Source: Pseudopyrenochaeta lycopersici
Taxonomy: Eukaryota > Ascomycota > Dothideomycetes > Pleosporales > Pseudopyrenochaetaceae
Direction: 5' to 3'
Length of the DNA stretch: 64,000 nt
NCBI GenBank assembly: GCA_003313425.1
Contig: NHZP01000015.1
Span: forward strand, 1 to 64,000
In this document: piece after piece, positions 36,790 to 47,101 of the stretch
How positions within the stretch are numbered: the first letter of the stretch is position 1
How the letters are laid out: each line of letters begins with the position of its first letter
The notes under the pieces: generated by a model
Database searches by the model: none
What the model saw: the letters and a program-made list of their open reading frames with translations, nothing else
Told to the model about the DNA's origin: nothing
Program-made: the position numbers and the translations under genes

Positions 36790-38210
36790 CAGTTACCAGC
36801 GATAAACCTCAGCTGAAAGAGCTGCAGTCAATCCACAGGAAGGTTAAAGCTAAAGATAGTGATAACCATTAGATTTCTAATTGGGTTATTATTAGAAGCT
36901 CGTAATTGCTCCGACCAAAAGACATGGCCATTACTCACTAGCTCAAGCCCCTTCCCGATGTCAATTCGCATTAGTGAATTTTCAGCAGTTGAATTCGCCC
37001 TAGAAATGGTGCGTTCAATATTTGCAGGGTCATGAGATACGGCGGAAGGTTCCGTACATACAGGATTCATATTCATACATTATCGTCTCAGCAACAATGC
37101 AGTGAGCACGACTAAGAGGAGCGTGCCGTGAAATCTAAACTGAGCGCAGTTGAAGTTATACGCTAATAGAGATCAGGCTTCGGCTCCCATATTGCTTAAA
37201 ACTGGTTAGAATGTTATGCTATGCATGGCTTATAGAGCCTTGAAAAATTTCAATCTTGTTCTGTTATGGACCACGATCGAATTCGTCACTCAAAGCCCCC
37301 AAATCAGGAGCAATACTAGAGATTGATGGAAACACTACTGCAGCTATTAGTCACGACCATTTGCAGGTTGCTTTATGCTTTGATTCCATTTAATTAGTGG
37401 TGTGATGTCAAATTAAAAGAACGTGTTCACGAATTGAACGCTGTATTCAAAGTTCCTATCGGTCTGCATTATATTTGCCCTCTTTCGAGTCTCTCCATTT
37501 GTTGTTGTGTTTAGGATTGCTACAGGCCCATAAGATAATAGCTAGGTCAGAACGGTACCGCGCCAAAAATAGGCATAGTTGTCACTGTCAATCGTGGTAT
37601 GATAGTGCATTAGCCTAAAAGGCCTATACGTGAAAGTACTAGCTGGTGCTCTGGTTCCGGCGGTCATCACGACGAGCACTGCTCGCCAGTGGGGCGATCA
37701 CGTAGCTAGTGATTGCTGGTTGGCACGCCAGTGTACCCGGCCGCCTGATTGGCCCGGTCCTTCCGCTCTCATGATCTCGACGGACAGACTGTAGCTCCTT
37801 TTAGGCTCTTCGTGGACCAGCTAACGTATTCAAGCTCAAAATAGACGCACTCTCCCCGCTTTTTAAGCATCACGCATTCATTTTGTATATGGTGAGGGGC
37901 TGCTGGAGCGGGAACGCGCCGAAGCTGATGCAAAGTCAACACCCAGTTGAATTACCTCAGGCTATATAGCAATTGGTGGTTCCAAACCCGTACAAATAAG
38001 GTTCTGCTGCATGTAGCGGGGGCAACCTTGTAAACCTGCCATGATATGTTTCAGCTCAATGACTTGCAGGCGGTACGTTCCGCCAGCTGAAATTCCACGC
38101 TTTGGGTAGGTAGGAAAATTGGGGGAACGGAGCCAAACTCTTGCTCAAATTTCATGCACCGATCGAGAGGCAGTCGTTTAGTTCACAGCTCAAATATTAG
38201 TTCCGCATCT
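36790..38210. other. Intergenic, no gene found
   Basis: Ordinary base composition with no conserved reading frame. The short frames here lack family motifs or splice partners I could recognise. Confidence 0.6.
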
Positions 38211-38336
38211 GGTTCACCACGAAAGGTTCACCACGAAAGGTTCACCACGAAAGGTTCACAACGAAAGGTTCACCACGAAAGGTTCACCACGAAAGGTTCA
38301 CCACGAAAGGTTCACCACGAAAGGTTCACTACGTAA
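38211..38336. repeat. 14-bp tandem repeat GGTTCACCACGAAA, nine units
   Basis: Nine head-to-tail units, seven identical, one with CACAACGAAA, and a last one with CACTACGTAA. A small reading frame across it is a by-product of the repeat. There are no spacers, so it is not a CRISPR. Confidence 0.95.
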
Positions 38337-39502
38337 GGCTTATTCCTATGATCGTAAGCACCTATTGGAAGGCTTGCATATTTCGTTCCAAAGATAAAAA
38401 CGCTGTACGGGGCACACCGGTCAACACCCTCATCTGCCTAATCCGTCCAGACACAAGAGGTGGAAATGCTCGAGCAATCTATCTGACTAGAGATCATGGC
38501 TGGGCCGATGTGTGTGTACACATGTAAATATAACATTATAAGTTAGCTCTTCTGTGAGAACTGCGCAATTCTGTTTTGTGTTACCGAATTTTTTAAAGCT
38601 GCAACCTATACCGACCTGCGTGGCGGATTTGCCTCCTACACCGTGTACATGGTTGATGATAATTCTCTAACGTCACAGTCGGGATTTCATAGCAGTGGCG
38701 ACGTAAAACACTAAGGAGCGTAGGTTACAGGTAGGACCATTTATAAGCGTCCCAACACACCTTACTGGGAGCAGCTGGCTAACATTCATGATCAGCTGGA
38801 GTCGTTTCATAAAGCCACTAGTATGGTAGAAGGTCGGCATACAAACCAAGCTGATCTAAAGTAGGCGGTTTCGAGATACTCGAACGGAGCTATTAATATC
38901 TATAAGAAATCATGCCTGTTCTGTAAGTGTAGATGGCTTGTTAGCATAGTCACCCCCGGTAACGCATGCAAACCTCATATCCGTACCCCAGCTGCTCGAG
39001 CGCGGAGCTAAGGTCGAATTCTCTAGCAAGGGCGCCAATATACGCAATAAGTCAAGTAAGAAGAGCTCATATACTGCAAGCAAATACCATGGCGTTTATG
39101 CGCTCGACCTATGGACAAATCTCTCTTTTCCAGCCTACCATGTCAGCCCACAATTGGCGCTTTGGCACAACTGACTGGCTCATCTGAGCGATTCAAACTT
39201 ACGGCGGCTCAAGAAGCAAGCCTATGGCATTCGAAATGTAGAGCCACGAGAACCATGCAAACCGTGCCTTCAGGGGCGAATAACCGAAAAGCTGTCAAGA
39301 TGGGCGATGAAGGCAGTGGTCATGTGACCTTGTCTACATAACTAATTAGCGTCATTACTTAGTCTTAGGCCTAGCTTGATTAATGAGACAACTCTTACAC
39401 CCCTAAGGTTTTGACAGGTTATGAGCCCGGCGCTTTCGCGTATCGCTTACGGCTAATATAAAACGGGGAGTGAGGGTTCCCTTATGTTAGCTGTATGTTG
39501 TA
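38337..39502. other. Intergenic; possible hAT transposase scrap
   Basis: At about 38,738-38,940 the plus strand reads IYKRPNTPYWEQLANIHDQL, ESFHKATSMVEGRH and then a stop. This is faintly like the region before the dimerisation domain of hAT transposases. Nothing else was recognised here. Confidence 0.3.
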
Positions 39503-39935
39503 TGGACCTCGTGGTCCTGACAAGGCCATATTGTATCATGGGCTTGAGGGGCGAGAAGCGCCTCAGCAATCGAGAGGGGGTTTAGGACGATCCTGGTAGC
39601 CCTGAACTCGTCACAGCACCGAGAGCAGTGCTCGCACCAGTTCCCTTGTGATAGGACCTCGCTGCTTTGACAAAGCCGGGTTGTAGAGAGGCTTAAGGGG
39701 CGAGAAGCGTCCCAGCAATCGAGGGGGGATCTAGGATAAGTGCTGGTAAGCCTGGGCTCGTCAATGCGCCTTGAAGTGCAGTTTCCAGCTCCCTCGCGAT
39801 GAGACCTCGCAGCTCTGACCAAGTTGCGTTGTACAAAGGGCTCGAGAGGCGAAGAAGCACCTCAGCAATCGAGAGCGGGTTCAGGATAAGCCAAATGGAA
39901 GTCCCTGAACTCGTCAGAACGGTGCAAGAGTAGCC
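39503..39935 (-). repeat. Three 150-bp tandem repeats with a coding-like minus strand
   Basis: Units start at about 39,503, 39,654 and 39,804, each opening GACCTCG and containing GAGAAGC..C.CAGCAATCGAG. The period is 150-151 bp. On the minus strand the third and second units read LNPLSIAEVLLR and LDPPSIAGTLLAP in one frame (open 40,019-39,693), so a 50-residue repeat protein is possible. The first unit is shifted in frame. I do not recognise the protein. Confidence 0.6.
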
Positions 39936-40199
39936 AAAGAGGTACACTCGTCCTTCCGGACGATCCCAGGCCTTAAAGGGCTGAAAAGGATGATAGGCAC
40001 TAAGTAGAAAATACTCCATCGTAGCACCCGTTAACCATCAGTAATTAGCACGAGCACGCAATATAGTTATTAGAGAAGCCTTCTTAGCCACTGTCCTAGA
40101 CATGTCCTTAACTTAAGCTACTTGTCGCAATATCACCGCCGCTAAACAGCGTCGGCTTAAAGAAATAAAACGTAATTACCGCATTAATCTGGGCAGAAG

Positions 40200-40375
40200 T
40201 ACTTACTAAGCAACACTAGTGGGTACCTATAACCAAACCTAAACTCATACGTGCATAACCTTAGCCTTAACCCAACCTAGAGTCCGTGCGACCCAACCCT
40301 AATCCCAACCCACTTATCTATAACCCTATACCCAACCTATACCCATAGCGGGTACCCGTAACCCATTTGCTACCC
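40200..40375. repeat. AACCC/GGGTACC-rich stretch, possible transposon end
   Basis: Irregular repeats of AACCC and AACCTA between GGGTACCTATAACC (about 40,221) and GGGTACCCGTAACCC (about 40,349). This pattern is typical of subterminal regions of some hAT elements. It is not a regular telomere TTAGGG array. Confidence 0.4.
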
Positions 40376-41280
40376 TACATAGGCATTTCTAGTGGGAATG
40401 CTAGACATCTCTAGGACAGGGCAAGGTAAAATAAATAGGTATAGGCTCTAATCTCTATAGCTTCTCCGCTAATTTACATAGATACCCTATCCTAGACTGC
40501 TTAGCCTTAGAAGGAATCCTACTATGTATCCTTCTCTACCCCGTCCCTGTATCTACTATACTTACTACTTAAAAGTTAACGTTAACTCTTAGTGAGGGTG
40601 CAAGGTCTACTATAAAACGTATACTATACGTTTAGGTATAATATTATAAGGGATATACTGTAGAAAGAGGGATAGGATAGTCTAGAATATGTAGAGCTAA
40701 ATATATAGACTTAGGTATTTAGTTATAATAAAGACAGGTTTAATGTTAACAGGATTAATAGGCTTAGGAAGCCCTTTCCTAATTTTCTGAAGTTAACAGC
40801 AGAGATATGACATACTGCTGTCTATAGGGTTTAGGTAACTGCAAATAGGGTTAAGCAGTTTATAGTTAAAGCAGAATCTCTAGCAGATCTACTTAGCAAT
40901 AATAACTGCGCCTGAATACTGTCGCGCTTACAACAGGAAATAAGGTACGTAGTTAATAAATTTAGATATAATAAGGATTTACTAGAGTTAAGACTTAAAA
41001 AAAAACGCAAAGAAATTGCTGCTTAGAGAGCTAAGTTAGACCGCCTAGAATAGACAGTATTAAAAGTAATGCTCTAAGAGGATAAAGAGTATTAAACTCT
41101 TACGGGCGCGAATTTTGAATAAGCTATTAAGGCACCTAAGACAGTCGTACATAGTATAGCTACTTCTGAGCACGAGACGGGATTATCAGAAGATAGGGAC
41201 GCCGAAAACCTGGGCGTACGTAGTTACAGTTCGATAGGCAAAGTTCAATCCTTTCTTTAATTAACTTGTAAAGTTTATTA
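40376..41280. other. RIP-degraded repeat remnant
   Basis: AT-rich with RIP-like stops. The plus strand at about 40,890-41,130 reads RLQQEIRYVVNKFRYNKDLL, ELRLKKKRKEIAA, AKLDRLE, which looks like a charged coiled coil from a transposon protein. I could not assign the family. Confidence 0.4.
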
Positions 41281-41940
41281 GATATCTGCATAGTATTTAC
41301 TCTAGACGGCGACGGAATCGGAAGGTCTCAATAGGCTTTAGCTCGCTGCCAAAGATATCGGAAGAGGAAAACTCAATTCACTCAACGATATTACTGTTGT
41401 GTGGTATCTAATTGCAGCCCACTGGAGAACGGGATCATGCGCTAATAGAGTTGACGACCTTCTCTAAGCCAGCGCTTTCCCCCAGGGAAGACGAATTCTC
41501 GCAGCTCCTGTATGCATGGGACCAGAGGCTTGCACTGAGCTGTGAACTCCATTTCCACTTCCTCCATGAACTTGTCTTCCTCGTCCACTTTGCCCTTCTT
41601 GATTTGTAGTTCTAAGAATCGTAGTTAGTTTATCTTACTCCTTGATCGACCAGGTCCATTCTAATGGACGCAGACCCAGAACAACACCCAGAACAACACC
41701 CAGAAGAATGACTCCAGATCATGCATGAAATTGTGGTCTTCACCATAGAGGGCACCAATAGGAAAATCCAGCTTCACGGCTCCCACTGCTCAGCAAGCCA
41801 TAGCAAATCTAGTTGAAGATAGTAAAAGACTACATTCATCTGATAACTATCAAGGACAAACAGCTTACTGAGGCTTTAAGCACGCTCACGACGATGTATG
41901 CTCCCATGAAAACCACCTAACTTAATTAGCGCTGTAGAGC
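41281..41940. other. Intergenic, no gene found
   Basis: Balanced composition. A tandem AGAACAACACCC triplication is seen at about 41,675-41,710. No conserved frame. Confidence 0.5.
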
Positions 41941-42900
41941 TACTGTATAAGAGCGTCCTTACTAGAAAGTGTGTTCTACTAGCTTACTAGAAGTATAATA
42001 GCAAACTTTTACTCCTTTATAAGTTATCTTCTAATATTATAGCTTTTTTAACTAGTTTTTAATAAGTTATAAGAAACTCTATATAATTAAATAAAGCTAC
42101 TTAGATTTTAAAGCGTAGTCTACTATATAAGTATATAATAAAGTATTTTTGATTATATAGTAAGTTAATTTAGTTTTCTAAAGTAGATAAATAAGTAGAG
42201 AACTTATTAATAGACTAGTTATCTTTTTAAACTACCATTTAGTAAGCTATTATAATTTATAATTTATAGTTAATAAAGCCCTTCAGCTAATTAAGTAAAA
42301 AGCTATTATATCGCGCTAATCTAGTATTATACTATTATTTTCTTATTCTTTTTAAAGCTATAGTTAATAAAACGTAGGCTATAGGTACTAAAGTATATAC
42401 GTAATTTTTTAGTTTTTAAGAGTAAATACTAAAGAGTTTAGCGTAAACGTAATCTAAAGTGTTATTTTAAAGTTATAATATTTTTTATACTTTTTTTTAA
42501 AATTAAGTATTTATTTAATTTTAAGTTCTCGCCTTAAAGTTAATAGACGCTCGTTATTATATTATTATTACCACGTAAGTCTATCTTCTAAGTTATTAAA
42601 GTCTACGCTTAGCGCGATAGAACTTTATAGTAGCGTACTAAGGATAGATTCCTAGTCGCTATTTAAGTGCCTTTTTATTCTTTTTACTTCTTACTCTAAT
42701 TACTATATCTCTACCTATACTTTAGGCTTTTTTTAAGAGCGTTTTAGCTACGCTATCCTATTTCTAAAGTAAGCTATTCTTTCTTTAAACTTTATTAGTT
42801 AAAGTACTCTATAAGCTTTAAGCTTATTATCTTCTGTTTTTACTATACTAAGCCGCTATCTTATAGAATAAGTAAATAAATTATAATTATTAGGAGGTAA
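41941..42900. other. AT-rich, TpA-rich block, probably RIP-degraded repeat
   Basis: About 1 kb of very AT-rich sequence lies between two ordinary stretches. All frames are closed within short distances and no motif was recognised. Confidence 0.6.
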
Positions 42901-43640
42901 TATATCAGAGAGCGCAAGAGAGGCAAGAGGAAGATAGTTGTAAAGTAAGATTACTTTATGTCGTTCCTCTTAGTCCCTACGACCTCCCTTAAGGCTGCAG
43001 AGGCCTTTACTCGATAGTACGATACTAGGTAAGCGCCTCAGCGACACGATCTTGTTGCAACACTACGTCGTGTCCTTACAGCACGTTACCCGTGCTGGCC
43101 ACTTACCCGTGGGATACGTTAGTATATTGTCTAATATATACATTTAGCCTCTTGTCATGGCAGCATGCATGTTCTAGAAGTCTTATGATTGCTGATCACA
43201 GCGCTACAAAACTTGTTCATTCTTGCAAATTTATAGATCGCGAGGGATTTGCAATTGAAGAGAAACTAGAGAGCGATAGGATCGCCCTATTTACGTATAG
43301 CCAGAAGATAAGCAAATTTCGGGGAGTACAAGAGTTTGCACGATCGATATATTGCATATTCTGCTTAGAGCGAGGAACTCAAGTGACGGCTACAGAAACC
43401 TAAATGATCGTGTAGATCAATGATCGATATCTCCATCGAGCAAGACTTGCATCAGTTGAATGTTGATACTAGTGTCTGGCATTCAAGAAGAACTTTCATC
43501 TACGTATCTGACAAGGAGAGACAGTATCGAGCTCACTCTACATCATAAGGAACGCTCATGCAAATCAACCTCTGAGGGATCGACAAGTCGAAGATAAATC
43601 TGCAAGCTATCTCGTTGAGTAGCCTCAGTTTGTCACTTCT
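42901..43640. other. Intergenic; 3' side of the 606-aa gene
   Basis: A reading frame at 43,092-43,403 shows no family motif. The last about 200 bp probably include the 3' untranslated region of the minus-strand gene ending at 43,641. Confidence 0.4.
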
Positions 43641-45514
43641 CTACTGGGTGGGATCCACGTAGGTTATCGCTGACGTCAAATCTTGATTATTGGAGAATTG
43701 AAAGCCACGGAACGCAAAGGTCTTTCCTCCTGGGAACTGAAATCTCTGCACTGCGCTAATTGGGGCTGGCGAAAAATTCGTGGTCATTGCAGTGCACTTG
43801 TTCTTGATCGCAGAAATCTCGTCATTGATCTGGTTGAAAGCGTTCATGAACCAGTTGCTCGTTGGCGTCTCAGAGTTATCCGTGACAACGACTTTTGGTG
43901 CCAACTCTGTCACAACCTTGCCGTTATCGACTTTGAGGTCAAATTTTTCTGTCATGCTTAGACCAACAACATTGCCATCCTCGGTGTTTTGCTCTTTCAT
44001 AAGTTTCAAATAGACTTTAATGTTCTGGTCGATGATGACCTGATTGCCAGAGAATGTTACCTGACAGGTGTATGATGGTTTCAGGTCTAGAGAGCCAAAG
44101 ACTACGCCTATGTTATTGGAGTTCTGTGAACTCTCCTGATTCCATGTCCACTGCATGACCATCGGGTTGGGAGCTATGGTCATACTAAAGGTTGGAGTAC
44201 CGGTTTGGCCCTCGTCACTCAATCGAGCAATGTCCACATCGTATTGTGGGATAGATCCAGCATTGAGCCAGCATTTGGCGGTGGCAACGTAGCAATTTTC
44301 CAATATCAAGGGCTGCAGCTGATCTTTCAACATCATTGCAAAGACGTTGCGTGAGCAAGCCATGACTCCATCATACTGACGATTCTCAGCCTCAGTCAAC
44401 CAGTTCCACGAGGGTCGGGTCAGCGTCGGCATCGGATGATTTTGCGACATGCATAGATAATTCATTGTAGACATTTCCTGGATAGCTCGCGTTGGACTAA
44501 CGAACGGCTTGTGGGTAGAGTCGTCCAACAGCTGGCAGACCTGCAGAGTCATATCTGTTGCCCGGAATTCGGACTCATCCTTCTTATTAGACACCACCGA
44601 CACATGCAATAGCGGTTGGCCTCGGGCATGCATATCGGCAAAATAGGAACCGAGGAAGGTACCGTTGATTTTGCCAACAACCGTGGGATCCAAAACATTC
44701 TTGCCCTTGAGAATCTGCATTGTAGGCACAGTTTGCAGGCCGGCATTGTTGAGATCGAACAGCAGCTGCTGCACGCTGAAGGCATCCTCGTTCTGGAAGT
44801 CACTCTTAATCTGCTTTTGGATGTCGGGATCGAGCTTGTTAAAGGCAGATCCAGCATCATCCGAAGTCATGCGGAGGTCTACTGTGCAAGAGAAAGCCCA
44901 GGCGTCGCCTACAGGCTGTGAAAAGGTATTCCAGCTGACATCCATGCCCGTGTAAGTCATAGCGCAAAGTCTAAAGTCGGCACAGAGCATATTGTATTTA
45001 GCCGAGGATGTATTTTCTCCAAGCTCAATAATGTTGGGCATATCTTGTGGCTTGATGCCCTGGGGAAGACCTGGCGTGATTGTCTGTCAAGCACGAGGTT
45101 AGCAAGTGGTCCCGAGCATAGTTTACATGCACGTACATATGCTAAGGCGAAATTGGCAAACCTCAATCGCTGTAAGGAAACATCGCTGTCTGGATCTGCG
45201 TCGTCAGCGATTGCAAAAGGGTCCACTCCTGGTGCGGCATTGGCAAGGTCGGCCAAGGTTATTTCGGTCAAAACCTCGCTCTTCTTCTTTGTCGTTGGAT
45301 CAACGACCTTTTTCCAGGCGTAGCACTTGACCGTCGGTTCAATCTTGTCGGATCCATCCAAATACTGCAGCATGGTGGCGTTGATCGATTTCTGGGTGGT
45401 TGCAACCACCATATCATAGCCAATCTGGCTCAGATTGGAAGACAGCGCAGAGGAGGCATCACCGGCAGCCACCGCGGCAGCAGCAGCAGCAGCAGTGTTC
45501 GACATATTGATCAT
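43641..45514 (-). CDS. Uncharacterised 606-aa protein, divergent partner of the propeller-like gene
   Basis: Exons are complement 45,514-45,137 and 45,083-43,641. The 53-bp intron (GTACGT..GACAG) is phase 0. The protein has a poly-Ala stretch near the start, then IGYDMVVATTQKSINATM (residues about 31-48), TITPGLPQGIKPQDMPNI across the splice, and many alternating hydrophobic stretches. Near the C-terminus are FMNAFNQINDEISAIKNK and FQFPGGKTFAFRGFQFSNN. No signal peptide and no membrane helix are evident. I recall similar unnamed proteins in other fungi and some bacteria. The general layout (a GYD-type N-terminal motif and an all-beta end) is faintly like TULIP-fold P47/OrfX proteins, which accompany bacterial toxins, but this is only a hypothesis. 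Start ATG at 45,514; an alternative in-frame ATG is three codons later. It appears intact and free of RIP. Function unknown. Confidence 0.85.
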
Positions 45515-45594
45515 ATAAGTGTGAGGCCAACTGGAGCCGAAGCAAAAGAGATGTCGATGGGATTATACCTTGATGACAGGCGATGGCCACTTAA

Positions 45595-45602
45595 GTTATA
45601 TA
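45595..45602 (-). promoter_or_regulatory. TATA-like box of the 606-aa gene
   Basis: TATATAAC on the minus strand, about 80 bp upstream of ATG 45,514. Supported by position and sequence only. Confidence 0.4.
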
Positions 45603-47012
45603 GATGGCCGACCCGCGGCTGCAACACATTCGGTACATAAAAAGAACCTGAGTTGGGGAATGCCATGGTCGAAGGCGAATGATTCGAAGCTGACGAGGCA
45701 TAAGTCAAGGCCAGCCTGATAGACTGAGCGACAGTCGAGTGGAGACTTTGCACTAGAGTTCGCTAGACCGATAAAGGGCTAGGCTAGCGGCCAGCCTGCC
45801 GCATATCCACACCCCCTCTCACGGACTCGAGAGGTGCTGGCGAAGGTGGTTGTTGGGTGGTGCTGGCAAGCAGACGTTTTCTGCTTGGTGCGCTAAGCGG
45901 AGCTGCTCGAGCGCATGGACCATCATCATGCATGTGCATGGCCAAGACGGATCGGGCCTTAGTCAGTGGTGAGGGCTGAAGTGGGCTGAAGTGGGTTGAA
46001 GTGGGCTGAATGGGTTATGCACGATGTTGCGGCTGAAGACATGTTGTCGCAGGCCGGGCGAGCCCCAAGAAGCAACTGTATTAGTAATCCAGCTGTGATG
46101 CTGCATGTAAATCTGCGGGTTGGATTACCCCACACTTCAGACACAACATCAATCAATACAACGCTGCTGCTTATCATCACTATCTCAACTTCATCGTTTT
46201 AGCACGTCCAGTGCGACAACATGCTACCACGTATCTGCTGTATGATGCTACCGTATCGTTATTCTCTTCGACGCCGCTGGATACTCTACAGAACTATCAC
46301 GTATCTCTCAAGCAGTGTATAGATACATTTAGATGACACGACCATACCATACGCGGGCTATATTGATTGACTCGCTTCACTGCACCCCTTGTTGAGAATG
46401 ACGCGTTTGCATTGCAAGGCATTTCAGCTGCTTCTTTGCAGCGGCTTGAGCCAAATATCAACATTACCGGTATTGGTTCCCCGTCCTCATCCCTTCATCG
46501 ACAAGGCTAATGCACCATCTTGCAAATGCATGTGATTGTCAGCACAACTTGCAAATGCTCCGAGACCATGGAATCTAGCTAGGTCCTTGTATCCAACCTA
46601 TCACAACCCTACAACAACGACGTCCCCAGAAAGTTTGTTATTCTTAGCGCTATTACCACTTTACGAGCTATCATTCTTCTACGGGCCAGACCACGTCATC
46701 TCGAATGATTGAGCGGGGTACATGTATGATGCATTCCATTGAGTACGGGGATGGACGGCTGGCACTCAAGCCCTCCGTTCTAGTTGCCAAACCCCTCCTC
46801 GAAGCCCACCCTTGTCGAACTATAGTGCGGTCCAGAAATTGCAGCATATGTGTCAGGTTCAGCTATGCATGTCATCAAATTAACTTTGTGATACTGACTT
46901 TCAGACGCCGTTTGCGACGCATGTGAAGTTCCGCCACAGAGTAGAGGAAAAATGGAATAGCGAGCTGGAGAGTGGAAGATTGGCGAGAGGAGGTTGTTCT
47001 GGGTACATTGAG

Positions 47013-47020
47013 TATAAGTA
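47013..47020 (+). promoter_or_regulatory. TATA-like box of the propeller-like gene
   Basis: TATAAGTA on the plus strand, 82 bp upstream of ATG 47,102, followed by an AC-rich leader typical of fungal 5' untranslated regions (CAACTTCACATAACAATATC). Confidence 0.4.
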
Positions 47021-47101
47021 AACTACCATTTTACAACTTCACATAACAATATCTCAACAACACCTTGATACATTTTGCCAAAAGCGCAAAGGCCTTCCAA
47101 A

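Larger units (their letters stand above)
45515..47101. promoter_or_regulatory. Shared divergent promoter region of the gene pair
   Basis: 1,587 bp separates two start codons that face away from each other. A direct repeat of CTGAAGTGGG/TTGAAGTGGG in four units lies at about 45,975-46,014. A short reading frame overlaps at 45,511-45,753 on the minus strand but has no family signal and is treated as 5' leader. No other gene was found here. Confidence 0.5.

Noticed and set aside
38154..38336. Repeat array as a possible CRISPR or small protein
   Set aside because: The 14-bp units are directly tandem without spacers, and the frame is only the repeat translated.
40200..40375. Telomere repeat array
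   Set aside because: The words are irregular AACCC/AACCTA mixes, not a steady TTAGGG or CCCTAA repeat.
41412..41609. 65-aa plus-strand frame
   Set aside because: No homologous motif, intron or promoter signal; likely chance.
43092..43403. 103-aa plus-strand frame downstream of the 606-aa gene
   Set aside because: No family signal or splice partner; not enough to call a gene.
45511..45753. 80-aa minus-strand frame upstream of the 606-aa gene
   Set aside because: It overlaps the start codon region, lies across the TATA-like box and has no recognisable motif; treated as leader.
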